Positions 1 through 12,253 of a stretch of 64,000 nucleotides of DNA are shown here, in pieces. This stretch comes from Membranipora membranacea (taxonomy: Eukaryota > Bryozoa > Gymnolaemata > Cheilostomatida > Membraniporidae). A model generated the notes under the pieces. It worked only from the letters and a program-made list of their open reading frames with translations, was not told where the DNA came from and did no database searches. The DNA is taken from the NCBI GenBank assembly GCA_914767715.1, contig OU612065.1:20710001-20774000 (forward strand), given 5' to 3'. Position numbers and translations under genes: made by a program. How positions within the stretch are numbered: the first letter of the stretch is position 1; the number at the start of each line of letters is the position of its first letter.

Positions 1-216
1 TTTCTTCTACTAAAAAAAATCATCTCAAGCCATGTATCAAATAAAAACCTGGAAAATTCCCTTCTCTTTATCGTACAGAGCTTTAATTTGGCACTTTATA
101 GAAAATATAGTTTGATCGAAAAAGAATGGATTCATTTCATCTAGTCCGTTTTCTGTGTTGTAAGCATAGGTACATAGATCTCCTGATTGGGTTACTCAGC
201 ATGACAGATAACAATT

Positions 217-295
217 TTAGTTGTTATCTATGAAGTGTATGATATCATTCACGATGTCCTCATAGAGAGTTGGTACAAGATCAGAACCAGGGACG
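217..295 (-). other. Orphan terminal exon of an AADAC-like gene (alternative last exon or duplication relic)
   Basis: This 79-nt segment follows a good acceptor (tttttcag) and encodes a C-terminus ending LYEDIVNDIIHFIDNN, then TAA. It has the same length and incoming phase as the last exon of the hydrolase just upstream (1073-1151), so exon 8 of that gene could splice to either. The sequence after the stop resembles the 3' UTR of the divergent partner gene (11308 onward) more than that of the nearer gene. No other hydrolase exon lies between 296 and 1072. It is therefore either an alternative last exon or the remnant of a lost tandem copy. The reading frame is intact. Confidence 0.65.
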
Positions 296-1072
296 CTGAA
301 AAAAAAGAGGAAACAAGAAAGTGAAAATAAATTGGCAAAAGATTGGCAGCAATCTTTACATCCACGCAAACCCGTCACAAATTTCCAACCATATTTGACA
401 ATACATCCTCTCATAGCAACAGCTTTACCGTAATGAAAGATCTAAGATTGATTTATCACTGCTGAACAGTTTACAGTGTGTCAACAATATAAATTTAGCT
501 CATATTGATCTTCGGACCCAGCAATTTGTCTTGGGTCAAAATCAAGTAATTTGCAAACGGATCAGAATTAAAGCAAGTTACAGCATAACAGGATCATTGC
601 ATATAACTGTATTTCTGTTGGACTTCACGAATGGTAGTAACTGTCATATGGATTTGCATAATACGTTCAATTTCTCTATCGCTTAGATAAAGTATGACGT
701 CATACTTTATCTAATCTACCTGTATTTGGGGTTGATCCATACTGCCAACAAGCTACGTGGGAGGGAGGGGAGCGCGGGAGGGAGGGGAGCGGGATAATCA
801 ATATAGGGATTAATTGTGGACTAAACTAGAGCCAATGATCAATTGTTATTGAGCATATTTATTGACAGTCTGCCAACAGGGGGTTGGGGACTAACTGCCT
901 GCTACAGGGATGAACCTTTCAACAGGGTAGAATAAAGTGAATCTTTCTTATCTTGATCAAGGTGACAAACCTCAAACAAAGATTGCAGTTAACAATAATC
1001 TGAGCTTATTTAAGCTTATTTGGGTTTCTTCACTTAATTATTCCCTTGGCCAGCCTACTGACGTACTGTTTT
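296..1072. other. Spacer between the orphan exon and gene A
   Basis: No coding exon is recognised here. The stretch holds a short inverted repeat around 680-712 (agtatgacgtcatactt, perfectly palindromic about TGACGTCA) and a duplicated G-rich block near 761-790 (gggagggaggggagcg, twice). Confidence 0.5.
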
Positions 1073-4000
1073 TTAATTGCTATCTATGAAATCTGCGATA
1101 TCATTCATAGAATCCTCATAGATGGTCGGTACAATCAGTTCACCAAGGAAACTGAAACAAAGGAAAACAAGAAAACTTCAAGTTATTGAGGGCAGACCTA
1201 GTCTGCGCACCCCCCCCCCCCCAGACTCCTGCCAACCGTTCCCCCTCGTCCTGCAGCTCGATTGAGAGTATGTGAACAAGGAGTTAGAGGAATTTCTAAC
1301 TCTAGCTTCATATATAATTATTTATCTATGTGAAGAACTGATTATTATGTGTGAATGGCTGGTAAAAAATCTCCCTGAAAATACTCCAACCTTCCTATAC
1401 AAGATTCACACACACACACACACACCTGTAGAATCCGTGAAAGGCTCCTTTATAAACCTTGAGTTCACTGGGAACTCCCTCTTTCTGAAGTCTGTTATAA
1501 TAAAGTATCGCTTCATCATGTAGGATATCAACTTCTGCCACTAAGACTAGTGTAGGCGAAAGATCTTTCAAACTCTCTCGGAATAAAGGTGAAATTCTCG
1601 GGTCATAAATTTGTTGCATCTATAAATAAAAAGAAATGTTTGTACGGTACATTTTCATCCCTTGAGTATGCTGCATTGTGACTATTTGCTGCCGTAGATG
1701 AGAGAAGCCTACTACCAATTTGAACTGTAGCACTCCATACAAGTGGGAGGTTACTGTTTCTGATCAATGATGCATAAAAGTAACAAAAGGCCACCAGATA
1801 CACTTCACATATTAATCAGCAAATATGTAGAACAAGTTTGATCCAATTGCCTGCATTCTTGTTGCTCCCTTCCACTGGTCACGCCGCAGGCAAAGGGATC
1901 AAGAATTAACTACCAATCCATTGGGATTGTCTTGATAAATGCCCATGCCAACTGATTGTACCTCGTATACACAAGAGTGTCGAGGGAGGCTAATCACGTA
2001 AGTTCTGAATTTGTCCTCACTTTGACATTGGTAAGACAACTCAAAATAACTTCAAAAACGTGTGATTATAACTCACTCATGTTCATTTATAGTCTCGATA
2101 ACCTGTGTTACCGTGTGAGAAACCTTAATGTTGTTCGGTTTATTTGTTTCCGGTATCATCGATATGGGTCTACGGACTGTATTCCAAAGGGGCGCAGGAG
2201 CATTTGAGGTAGATGCCCTTCCTGACACCACCATGTTCCGCCGGGAATCGAGCACGAGACCTCTCGATTGAAAGGCCCATACCCGATCCATTGCACCACG
2301 GCCGCTCCCTCAAAAACTTGTGATAATACCTGTTTGTAAAGTGTCTCATCACAAGTGTCTTCTATCTTCACGCCTGGCAGATATTTTGAGAATATCTCTT
2401 CACTTTTCTTGTCACGACAGGTATATTTATTGTGATAAGCAGCCCTCCAATTCTGCTTAGCTGGAACTCCAAAGAGGTTGACTAAGAACTTAGACATCAA
2501 TTTTCTGCTCAGAAGCATGAAAGACTAAAATTAAAAGATAGGATCTGAACAAGGTAAACAGAAGAAACAATCTGGAATCATCAAAACGAAAATGGTGACA
2601 TCGGATCTGTTGGTCTGTAAGGTTTAAGCCTAAGACACCGACACTGTTATGGTCAAAACACACATAGCGGTTTTAACCTCAGAGGAATGCACAACGTCAC
2701 CACTGGCAACATATATACTGACAGCAGCCTCAGCTGATCCTCAGAGGATTGATCAGCGGTTGCATCCTCAAAATGTAGAGCAATTTGCATGATGTCACAT
2801 TACCCACATATAAGCCCTAGCTGATGCTCAGAGGCCTGGTGTGTATATATAAACTAATTGAGGATACGCTGGGGTTGCAACCTCTGTCAATGTGTTTGAA
2901 CCTTACTCTGTTAATGTCTAACAAGACTTTACCTTAGATTCCTGAGAAGGTAATCCTGTAGATGCCACTTGCACACATGGATATATAAGTATGGCTCCTG
3001 TAAGTTTCAGTTGTTCCTTTGCCAGCTCACCATCAATAGCTGTAGCTAAGTTTCCACCAGCACTGTCTCCTGTTAATAAATTATTTACTGATAGAAATTT
3101 TCTTCCTTTTAAAATCATATAACAAGTGGTTGAATCATTTAATTCAATTCAATAAGAACAGATAGTTTCTCAGTCAACTGAACTGGCAATTCTCGAATGA
3201 AAAGTGTGCACCGAACACACTGTCATCACTTGATATTCGAGAGGCGCAAACATAATTTCGAATACAAAGTGATACTACCTTGTAGAAGTTGCCACCAAGT
3301 AATTTTAAGATCTATATAAATCTAGTATAGGGCCAGCGATGAAAAGGTAACTATAAAAAATAATAGGTTGAAGAAACTCTGCCAGCCTATCAGTGAGACT
3401 GGAACCTTGAAAGAAAATTGAGTTCAGGACAGCCAATAATTTCAAACTGGCCGGCCATTCTTCATGATATCCTCTATGTTATCTCAATGATATTATGTTG
3501 TGTTGCCACTCCCTGAAAATTCATTCTTAAGGCCAAACACAACACCATAGCTTAGTTACCTGCAGTAAAAATCCGGTTTGAAGTGATGCCATATTTCTCG
3601 AGATTCTCCATTAAATATTTAGTGACGGCTAAACTATCTTCATGCCCAGCAGGGAAAGGGTGCTCTGGAGCCAATCCATACCTTAAAAAATGAATTTATC
3701 ACTTGAATAGATGTTGTAGGGCAATTAATAACAACAATCTTACATTTTCATGCAAAACTCGAGCGTAAAGTAAATCGAGAGAGAGGACAATTCCCTAGCG
3801 TGTCATTCGTCTGGTCTTATGTCTATTCATGCACAATATCTTCCTAAATGGGCTCTCAAGGATTCAGTGAATTTCAGCTCTTGCCATTTCAATAGCATAC
3901 AGAAGTGAGATTGTTTGCCGCATACAAAAAAATATGTAGAAAACATTTTTGTTTGTCTCATTCATATTAACAGGGACTTACTCGACGGATACAACCACAG

Positions 4001-6193
4001 CATTAGTTCTCTTACTCAGGTCTACGACTGTGATGTGATGACTATCTACAGCAGGTAAAGTAGATATTGATTACAAAATGTCAGAATGTGGTAAATCAGG
4101 TAACACCACTGGCACTAGGCATTTAACACTAGCACTAGACGAGTAGACGTGCTAGACTTGCACTGGACGAAAATGGTTTAGCAGAGATTGAGCAACACAG
4201 CCCCGCAATGATTTATGACAGAATTTTGAACAGTAGAGAACTAGCTAAAATACTAGTTGTATTCATCAATTCTGCCAACCCATCTATTTTTCTGCCGCCA
4301 AAATCAAAATTAATGAAGACTAAATATCGCAGGTCAAAACGTCATTGCCTGAGAACCATAAGTAAGAACAGGAGAGTATCCTCGAAAACTCTCAGGTTAC
4401 AACTAAAGAAACTGTTTGGGCCGAGGAATCCTGAAAAAATCACTTACTGATATCACCGAACGCAAAACCACCGCCATGGAAATAAACAACCATGGCTGAA
4501 TCTTCATTTTGGTTCACTGGATTGTAAACTCTAAGAGGAACTCCAGCAATTACATCATCATAGGACTAGAAAATAAGAAATTAATCAAATGTACGCCTGC
4601 ATCAAAGTGGGATGAATCATAGTCACATGATCAAAAATGTACTTTAGAAGACAAGCTTATGCAGGGAACTAGCCTGTCTTAACAGCTTTGTAGCCCCCAC
4701 CCCCCAACGAACAAAGTTTTTTAAGACAGGCTAGCAGGGACTAGAGCCATCGCTAACTGTTGATGTCCTGTTTCCATTGGTATATTAACGGTATAACCAG
4801 TTAGTTGGATATTGGGGAATAAAAACAGCAACGGGCAGTTTACAAATAGTTGGTGTTATCAGCTGTTCCAAAGGCCCAGAATTGCTTGCCACGCGATACT
4901 TTTTAAAATGTGGAGGGAAGAAAGCTCAGAGTGAATAAGTATGATATTACGCAAGTATGTCTATAAAAGTGTATGTCAAATTTATCCGGTCAAGTATCTG
5001 AGACCTAGCTTTCATACCGAACCAATCATTGATATGAATATATATCAGTGGAACCAAGGAGTTTTACTCCTTAGTGGAATTAACAAATATCCACCAATCT
5101 GGCTTCATATTTACCAGTGGCCGCATTTGATCTGGTTTGCGTTGTTATTATTACCGTGACGAATGAGTTATTGTACACCGGCTCCGGAATTGGAAATAGT
5201 TTTAAAGCCTCTATAAATGTATATCCTCCATATTCCTCGAGAATGTTGAACTAAAAATAATCAGATTGACATTGAAATGAGTAAGTACCGTAAAGATGTA
5301 TATATATATATATGTGCATATCCAGAGCTGTAGTTTAGAAAAAAAGGTAGGGTAGGCAAAAGATTGAGGTGAGTCCAAAGCATCACCAGTGATGAACTCC
5401 CTGAGCAACTTAGGCATATAATAAGCAAAGGGAAGTCCGAGTGGAGCTGATCTTCACATGGATTATTCAATCAGGGTGTTTTTAGGCTACTGTATTTAGC
5501 TTTCTAGGGGAGGTAGTGCCTCCCTGTCTCCCCTTGAACTAAGGGCCTGATATCTATATTCAGTGATCGATCATGGACGTCTTGCAAAAAGTGATGGATG
5601 AGTAGAGCTTTGCAGACGACACAAAGTACTTGATATTAGATGTCAATGTCAACCAATGCCTAACAAATACCTACCATAACTAGACTTAGATCAAACATGC
5701 ACCAATTTACCTGCGCTTCCTCGCCGGGGGGGCAAAATCCTGGGGGGGGGGGGCTCAGACTAGCATTAAGGGTTTGAGCCGCCGCCGGCTCACCAGTAGA
5801 TTGGGAATGACCTGACTGCTGGCAATTTGGATCTTTTTTAAAACTTGTTCTAAACTAGACTAAAAGATCTACTGCCAGCATGTGATCACATGGTGTAAAC
5901 CTGCCCACAGAGCCCTGAAATGATTGCTATCCGGTATCCACTAAGTAACAAGGAACGCTGAGAGCCAATTGAATGCACTTTGCTCTGCTAAAGATGATAC
6001 TAAGTCATGCAATGTTTGACTGGCTGTAGAAGTTTAATACATAACTTGTACTCACCACTGCATCAACGATATTGAATACTGTGTTGAAAGCGACCACACG
6101 AGCTCGGTGTTTGACGATCTCCGGGGGTACAAGGCTATCCAAGTACAAGCCTAGAATCACCAGCAAAACTCCGCTAGCTAAGAATAACTTCAT
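1073..6193 (-). CDS. AADAC-like serine hydrolase, gene A (9 exons, 380 aa)
   Basis: Exons on the minus strand: 6193-6056, 5250-5155, 4565-4448, 4045-3982, 3681-3560, 3069-2933, 2524-2330, 1619-1426, 1151-1073. They total 1143 nt in frame, giving 380 residues, close to human AADAC (399). A hydrophobic N-terminus (about residues 3-20) would act as a signal anchor, placing the catalytic domain in the ER lumen. The HGGG oxyanion motif (H108), the GDSAGG nucleophile (Ser182), Asp321 in EVDILHDE and His351 in FHGF form the alpha/beta-hydrolase triad of the hormone-sensitive-lipase/AADAC family. The likely reaction is hydrolysis of acyl esters or amides of small lipophilic substrates; the substrate is unknown. 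Exon 8 ends in a (GT)n tract and exon 7 lies 20 nt from a SINE. The gene is divergent from gene B, with 706 bp between the start codons. Confidence 0.9.
1186..1262. repeat. Poly-C short repeat with CTAGTCTG start
   Basis: It begins ctagtctgcgcac, has a run of about 14 C, then agactcctgcc and a C-rich, CTCGTC-containing end. It resembles 49273-49335 and, inverted, 5705-5756. This appears to be a small repeat family inside introns. Confidence 0.4.
1408..1425. repeat. (CA)n/(GT)n microsatellite overlapping a splice donor
   Basis: This is an uninterrupted CA run on the plus strand. Read on the gene strand it is gtgtgtgtg directly after exon 8 of gene A, so the intron's 5' splice site is the first GT of the repeat. 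Confidence 0.85.
2157..2310 (-). mobile_element. tRNA-derived SINE in intron 7 of gene A
   Basis: On the minus strand the head has a Pol III A-box-like segment (TGGTGCAATGG) and a B-box-like segment (GCTCGATTCCC) with tRNA-like spacing. It is followed by AGGAAGGGCATC, a segment common to tails of many tRNA-SINE families and RTE-type LINEs. The 5' end lies 20 nt from the exon 7 donor (2330). No clear poly-A or target-site duplication was seen. The only open frame across it is a fusion of SINE and exon, not a gene. Confidence 0.7.
4669..4734. mobile_element. Short hairpin element with CTAGCC ends
   Basis: Perfect 14-bp terminal inverted repeats (ctagcctgtcttaa / ttaagacaggctag) enclose about 38 bp with a poly-C tract. 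A direct repeat (caggga) lies on both sides and may be a target-site duplication. It is in an intron of gene A and too short to code for protein. Confidence 0.5.
5705..5756. repeat. Poly-G short repeat (inverted copy of the CTAGTCTG family)
   Basis: G runs of 7 and 12 separated by caaaatcct, ending ctcagactag. The reverse complement resembles 49273-49335 and 1186-1262. Confidence 0.4.
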
Positions 6194-6899
6194 ACTTCAG
6201 CAGCTGATGTTTTATTGATTGTGTCAATGTTACTGTCAAGCTAGTAATAAGTACTACTGGGAACAAATGCACTGCTTATGCAACCGGTACTATTCACTTG
6301 CAAGCAACTAAGCAAATAAATACCAACACAATGTCCCAATGCAACTGATAAACGAATGCACACTAACTGGTACACGGCATTCAAAGCCAAAGTCTATTAC
6401 GCTAGACAGATTTATTAGTTATCATGTAGTTGAAAAAGTAGTGCTATCGCATTCCAACTCATCAATCACAACGCAGCAAGTCACAGTATACAATATAGAG
6501 ACACATGTGAAGATTTTCATCACGGTTATCATCATGGTCACATTTTTTTATATGCCTGAATTATGAGCTTTATTGACAGAAATAGGCTAGAATTCATTGT
6601 AACCATTATGAAAAAACGTGATGAAATTTAACATCTGTCATATATTCTGCAGCTTGCTGCATTGTGATCGACGACTTATAAAGAGATAATGTTACAATGT
6701 CCATTTATCAACTTCATAATAATCTGTACCAGTTTGGTTTGAGCGCATTCCGTTATCAGTTATATTGCATTACAAATATTCTATCTGCGTTGTGCAAGTA
6801 AACAGCGCCTGTTGGGCTAATAGGCAGTATTTTGTATTGGATTCCTGTATGTAACATTGTCACCATCAATCAAGACAGGAAAGCACAAGCTGCTGCACT
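6194..6899. promoter_or_regulatory. Shared divergent promoter region of genes A and B
   Basis: This 706-bp space separates two head-to-head start codons. Just upstream of each ATG, read outward, is a related stretch (gtaacattg, then a caatcaat-like string, then agctgctg), showing that the inverted duplication includes 5' UTR or promoter sequence. No convincing TATA box was seen on either side. Confidence 0.6.
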
Positions 6900-9800
6900 A
6901 TGAAGTTATTTTTAGCTAGCGGAGTATTGCTGGTGATTTTAGGCTTGTATTTGGATAGCCTTGTGCCTCCGGAGATTGTCAAACACCGAGCTCGTGTGGT
7001 CGCTTTCAACACAGTATTCTACATCGTTGAAGGAGCGGTGAGTGCAAGTTATGTATATATTCCGCAGCCAGCGTAACATTACATTTCAGTTTCAGAGTAT
7101 CTTTAGTAGCAGAGCACAGTGTCTGTTTCATTTGGTTCTTATTGTTTCTTCCTACGCAATGAATGGTTATGTAAATCATTGCTGGAGGTTTGACAGTCAT
7201 ACTATGGTCTTTATGATGACAGTATGTATTCCAAGTCAAGTTACGGCAGCAGTGTAGCTGATGCCCACAACAAAACAAGAGCTGCTGAGATTCTGTAACA
7301 AAAATATACGAGTTTTCTCTAGAGTTTTTCATCAAAGTACTACAAAACTCTCACGTTTTGCTAGATATTAGTGGTCACTGAACGAAGATATACTCACCTA
7401 TACTGCTTTACTCTACTTACTTTCAGTGTGCATTATTCATTTTAGTTCAATTTTCTTGAAGACTATGGAGGATATACATTCATAGAGGCAATGGAACTAT
7501 TTCCATTCCCGGAGCCTGTGTTGAATACCTCGTTTGTCACGGTAATGATATTTTGCACTTTACGAAACAAACCGAATCAAATTGTTACAGTGAAGATAAA
7601 GTAGGACTAACACGTTTGAGCAAGGTTAACGCTAGGTCACACAAACTCGACCTTCTGATACACTTCCATAGACAATTCTGGAGATAATCGTGTTCACTGA
7701 GCCTTTTGAAAACATGTTTTTAACTGTTTGATGCCATTTGCCTGCATTTAAAGTCGCCCTTCTACTGGTGAACCACTGGCTCGAGGGGAAGCAACTTCAA
7801 CAACAGACAAATCTGTTCTAGGGTTTGGCCAGCATTTCTGAGCATATAATAATGTGGTATGCTAACAGTTGACAGCCAACACACACAGGTTATTAATTTT
7901 TCAATTTTTAGTCCTATGATGATGTAATCGCTGGAGTTCCTGTTCGAATTTACAATCCTGTGAACCAAAATGAAGATTCAGCCATGATCGTTTATTTCCA
8001 TGGCGGCGGTTTCGCATTTGGAGATGTCAGTAGGTTATTTTCTCAAAATACCTCTGTGCAGACACCAGACAAATATACTGAAATTGTAGTCTGATATTAC
8101 TGGAGGTGGCCCTCTGTACTGATGGTTCTCTACCAATGGTCTATTTTACCTACACAGTCCCCGACAGGAAACATTAATTTTTTGAAAGGTAGTTGGTTGG
8201 CTTGACTCATTTTGATTGATTCGCTGCTGTAATGTCCAGTGTTTCAGCCATTATAATCATGGATATATTGTGTTGCATACTCATTATGTGTATGATGTTC
8301 AGATGTCTGTGGTCCGCTTATCCTGGGCCAAACCTGTCTGGCTTGGTGCTATTACCCTATTTAATATTTTGGTGTTTTAATTTATTCATAACCGCTTAAC
8401 TTGTTTTAGATAGTCATCACCAGACTGTTCTTGGCCTGAGTAACAGAACTAATGCTATGATTGTGTCCGTCGAGTAAGTCAGTGCTTAATAAGCTGCATT
8501 AGGCTTTGCCATATTTTATGTATCTACTGCAGTAGCCTGGGTAGGCTGTCGGATGTTGGTGGGTGGGGGTGTCCCCTCACCCAAAAATCCCACTGCAGTC
8601 TATCATCTACTGGGGTTTGGTTGGCCCCCAGGTGTGCTCCGACATGCCTGCAAACTGAGAGCAAAACTGGCACAGACATTGCGGTCTTGCCATTAAGGCA
8701 AATAATATTTCGCCGCTCATGCTCGGGATGTGGCGTGTGATATGACATCCAATTTTTTTTTAATCGGGCTACTCCCCCCCTACAGTTTTTATGTTCAGTG
8801 AAAGGGATCTCATGTCATGAGAAACAATAAGTGATTTTTTCATGAGACCATGAGGCTCTTTAGCAGAGCTATTGCATTAATTGATATAACTCAGCTGACA
8901 GACCAGTTTGGTTATATCAATGAACTCCCTCTTCGAGGGAGTTCATTGGTCATATGCTAGGTAATCAAAGTTGCCTACTCTTTTGATGGGATGGATAAAC
9001 TTTCATAGGGTTAACAGGGTAGTTCTGCATGCGACAATGTGCAACAGTACAAAATATTTCACCTCACAATCCTATTCTAATGATGAAATATTTTTTACAG
9101 TTATGGATTGGCTCCAGATCACCCTTTCCCTGCTGGGCATGAAGATAGTATAGCCGTCACCAAATATGTAATGGAGAATCTCAAAGAATATGGCATCACA
9201 TCTAACCGGATTTTTACTGCAGGTGACCAAGCTATGGTGCTGTGTTTCTGCCTGTGGCCGAGAAATTTAGGCTGGTGGTAAATGTAACGTCAAACATTTT
9301 TATTTAATTGTTTCTGCAATTCAGAACGAGATTAAACCCGAAAATCTCCCAGACTAAATGTTGTAGTTCTGTTTAGTAACGATACATATTCTGAGCTCAA
9401 TAAGAAAAATTGTGTGCTCGAAAGAAATTTAGTTATATCAATTGAGGCAACTTCGACATAATATGGGCATTTTTCACAATTCAAAACAATGCAAAGATAG
9501 CCCTTCAAAATCCTGAGCTTAATACGTACTTTGAATTTTGGTGGTACCATTCTACCTGATTCAGTAGGACTTACAGATAATTTCTTTGTTGCTATGAAGC
9601 TCAATTCAAAATCCATCCAGTTTGTATGGTTTTAAAAGGAAGTCAACATCATTGACTAAATAGTTTATTATTAGGCATAAACATATAAATACAATGTATA
9701 CTATGTATTTATATGTTTATGTTATTAGGAGACAGTGCTGGTGGAAACTTAGCTGCAGCTGTGGATGGTGAGCTGGCAAAGGAACAATTAAAACTAACTG

Positions 9801-11307
9801 GAGCCATACTTATATATCCATGGATACAAGGAGTAACTACAGCACTGCCCTCTATGCATGACAAGGTACCATCTTGTGGAAAATAAGCATAGTAACAGTG
9901 TCGGATTTGAACTCTATATCTACAGTTCAACAGATCCAGTATCACCATTTTGTTATGATACATTCAGATTCTTCCATATTTGTCAGGTTTATGAAACACC
10001 CGAGTTATATCTTGATTTCAGTCATTCATGATCCTGAAAAGAAAGTTGATGGCAAAGGTCGTAGTCAATCTTTTTGGAATTCCTGCTAAGCCAAATTGGA
10101 GAGCTGTTGATGATGGCAAATATCCCTGCAAGGACAAGAAAAGCCAAGAGATATTCTCAAAATATCTGCCAGGAGTGAAAATACCAGACACTTGTGATGA
10201 GAAGCTCTACAATCAGGTATTATTCAAAAAATAGCACTTATTGGAGTTGTCTTTCTAATGTCAATGTGAGGACAAACTCACAACTTACAAAATGCGTATT
10301 CACAGTATAGTTTGCTGGCAAGACCCGGGCCACTGATTGTTATATGAAATATATCTGCTTGTATTTTATTGCTTGCATACAACAATAAGCAGAGACAGTA
10401 ACCCCACTTGTATGGAGAGCTACTATTCAAATTGGTAGTCCTTCCTCATTTACGTATGCGCAAAAGTTATGTAGCATACTCAAAGGATGGCAATAGATAC
10501 TGTATGAACTTCGCGCAGCAGTTAGAGCAATGAGTTTGGGACAAACTCCCTGCTTCAATGCATACTCTTACATTGCTGCTGATTGAGCTGTAAAACCTTA
10601 CAAGTGTATATCTGTTACTTTGATGCAACTAATACCAGAAAGAGTGACAACGATTCAGTTTTCGGAAAAGGTAGAATAATTTACGTCAACACGATACACA
10701 CCGAGTACATACCTTTGCTTTGGAGAAAGTATGCAAGGTGTTCTTTATTTATAGATGCAACAAATGTATGACCCGAGAATCTCGGTGCTATTCCGAGAGA
10801 GTGTTGGAGATTTATCACCAACACTAGTTTTAGTAGCAGAAGTTGATATTCTACATGATGAGGCAATACTCTATTATAACAGACTTCAAAAAGAGGGAGT
10901 GCCCAGTGAACTCAAGGTTTATAAAGGAGGTTTTCACGGATTCTTCAGGTTTGTAGATGCTTGTTTTGACGCCCATCCAGCTGATTGAATAGAGTTGTTT
11001 CTGACAACCAACTTATTCAATCCGTATGCATATCGGTAGGCTGCTTTATTCGCATGAGAAGGTGCTCCAAATACTTAAATTGTGAAGACAAATAGCAGCT
11101 TGGTAAACCTGACTGAATTGTGGACCAGATAATTTAGACACGTATAGTGCAGTCTGGTGAATGTAGAATTTACTGCTGGTTTGGCGGACCCTCAAATATC
11201 TGAATGTACATTATTCTTTTCTTTACAGCTACATTGGTGAACTGCTAGTGCCTACCATCTATGAGGATGCCATGAATGACATTGTAAATTTTGTGGACAG
11301 CAACTAG
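6900..11307 (+). CDS. AADAC-like serine hydrolase, gene B (9 exons, 380 aa)
   Basis: Exons: 6900-7037, 7446-7541, 7912-8029, 8410-8473, 9101-9222, 9729-9865, 10022-10216, 10755-10948, 11229-11307. They have exactly the lengths of gene A's exons and total 1143 nt (380 residues). The N-terminus is nearly identical to gene A, with the same signal anchor. HGGG, GDSAGG (Ser182), EVDILHDE (Asp321) and FHGF (His351) are intact. Intron 7 (about 10370-10500) is recognisably homologous, inverted, to gene A's intron 7 (about 1640-1760), pointing to a recent inverted segmental duplication. It is expected to be an ER-anchored carboxylesterase or deacetylase of the same class; the substrate is not deducible. 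AATAAA at 11566 is the likely polyadenylation signal. Confidence 0.92.
8918..8948. repeat. Perfect hairpin, 14-bp arms
   Basis: The arms CAATGAACTCCCTC / GAGGGAGTTCATTG enclose a 3-nt loop. The CAATGAACT half also occurs at the edges of the long palindrome at 56928-57002. Confidence 0.8.
9677..9721. repeat. AT-rich inverted repeat (ataaacatataaatac family)
   Basis: Arms of about 16 bp (ataaacatataaatac / gtatttatatgtttat) lie just before exon 6 of gene B. A similar hairpin occurs at 51199-51236 in an SGSM3 intron. Confidence 0.6.
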
Positions 11308-12004
11308 AATTCCTGTCTGTTATGCTGAGCTGCTCAATGATAAAAAAAAAGAAATTCGGAATAATTCAAACTTTATTTGCCTGATTCCTGATTTAACTCT
11401 CTCCTGATAAGCCCCGTTTGCAGTTTGCTTGCTTATTAGTAATGGGGAACAATTGGCTAATCTTGAAGACCACAGAGGATCAACTTTTTCAAGGCTGTGA
11501 GACATAGACTCTCATCACTTTTCTGTGTTATGTTTTTTATAATTCTGTCTCCGCACCACGGCCAGAATAAAGAATACAATGCAATCATACAAAATCTTCT
11601 ATGAATTCATAAAATATTTTTTCTTATCACTTTATTGTCATCAACATCATCTTGAAAAGATGTTTTACTTGATGTGACATAAAAAAAAAGGAAAAAATAA
11701 GTGTATAAAAACTTATATAGATTGGTATATATGTTTGATGAGCATTGTTTTAAAGTTCTTCTTGACGCAAACTTTCACTTACCTTTTATTGCTTTTATTT
11801 ATTAAGTCTAGGCGACCTCGATGACACATCAGTTATGCCTGATAGGTGTTGGATGGAAATACCCTTATCCGATTATATTTTTATCTCACAGATATATGGC
11901 TATGTCTACAATTATACTCGGGAGTTTCCATCCAAGGAGTCTCTAGCTCCTTGTTCCATCCAGAAGGAACTGTTTTGCCCTGAAACTTCATTTCAAAAGA
12001 TATG
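11308..12004. other. Intergenic, 3' of gene B
   Basis: This holds the gene B 3' UTR with AATAAA at 11566-11571, then AT-rich sequence with no coding exon recognised. Confidence 0.5.
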
Positions 12005-12084
12005 TGGCAGCAGTGGGATTCGAACCCACGCCCTTTCGGACTGGTGCCTAAAACCAGCGCCTTAGACCACTCGGCCATGCTACC
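12005..12084 (-). tRNA. tRNA-Leu (anticodon UAG)
   Basis: The minus strand folds into an 80-nt type II tRNA. It has acceptor GGTAGCA paired with TGCTGCC, A-box TGGCCGAGTGG, anticodon stem CTGGT/ACCAG with loop TTTAGGC (anticodon TAG), a long variable arm typical of leucine tRNA, and B-box GGTTCGAATCC. There is no intron. CCA is not encoded, as expected for a eukaryotic nuclear gene. Confidence 0.96.
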
Positions 12085-12181
12085 TTGATAACACAACTCC
12101 AAAATCTTCTTATAATATCAGTGGTATTTATCATATAAAACATGAAATTAGCCCTCATTCTTAATAACAAAAAACAAAAAC

Positions 12182-12253
12182 AGGGGACACTGGGAGTTGA
12201 ACCCAGGGCCTATCGGACTGCAGCCGATTGCTCTACCACTGAGCTATATCCCC
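12182..12253 (-). tRNA. tRNA-Cys (anticodon GCA)
   Basis: The minus strand gives a 72-nt cloverleaf. It has acceptor GGGGATA paired with TGTCCCC, D arm GCTC-AGTGGTA-GAGC, anticodon stem ATCGG/CCGAT with loop CTGCAGT (anticodon GCA), and T arm CTGGG-TTCAACT-CCCAG. It lies 98 bp from tRNA-Leu on the same strand. The two have their own internal promoters. Confidence 0.96.

Noticed and set aside
2156-2518. 120-residue minus-strand frame
   Set aside because: It is exon 7 of gene A reading through its donor into the SINE.
4208-4450. 80-residue plus-strand frame
   Set aside because: It lies in an intron of gene A and ends in that gene's donor region; basic composition only.
8530-8760. GC-richer block in intron 4 of gene B considered as a SINE
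   Set aside because: No Pol III boxes or repeat ends were found, apart from the short tagcctgggtaggctgtcgg shared with 39347.
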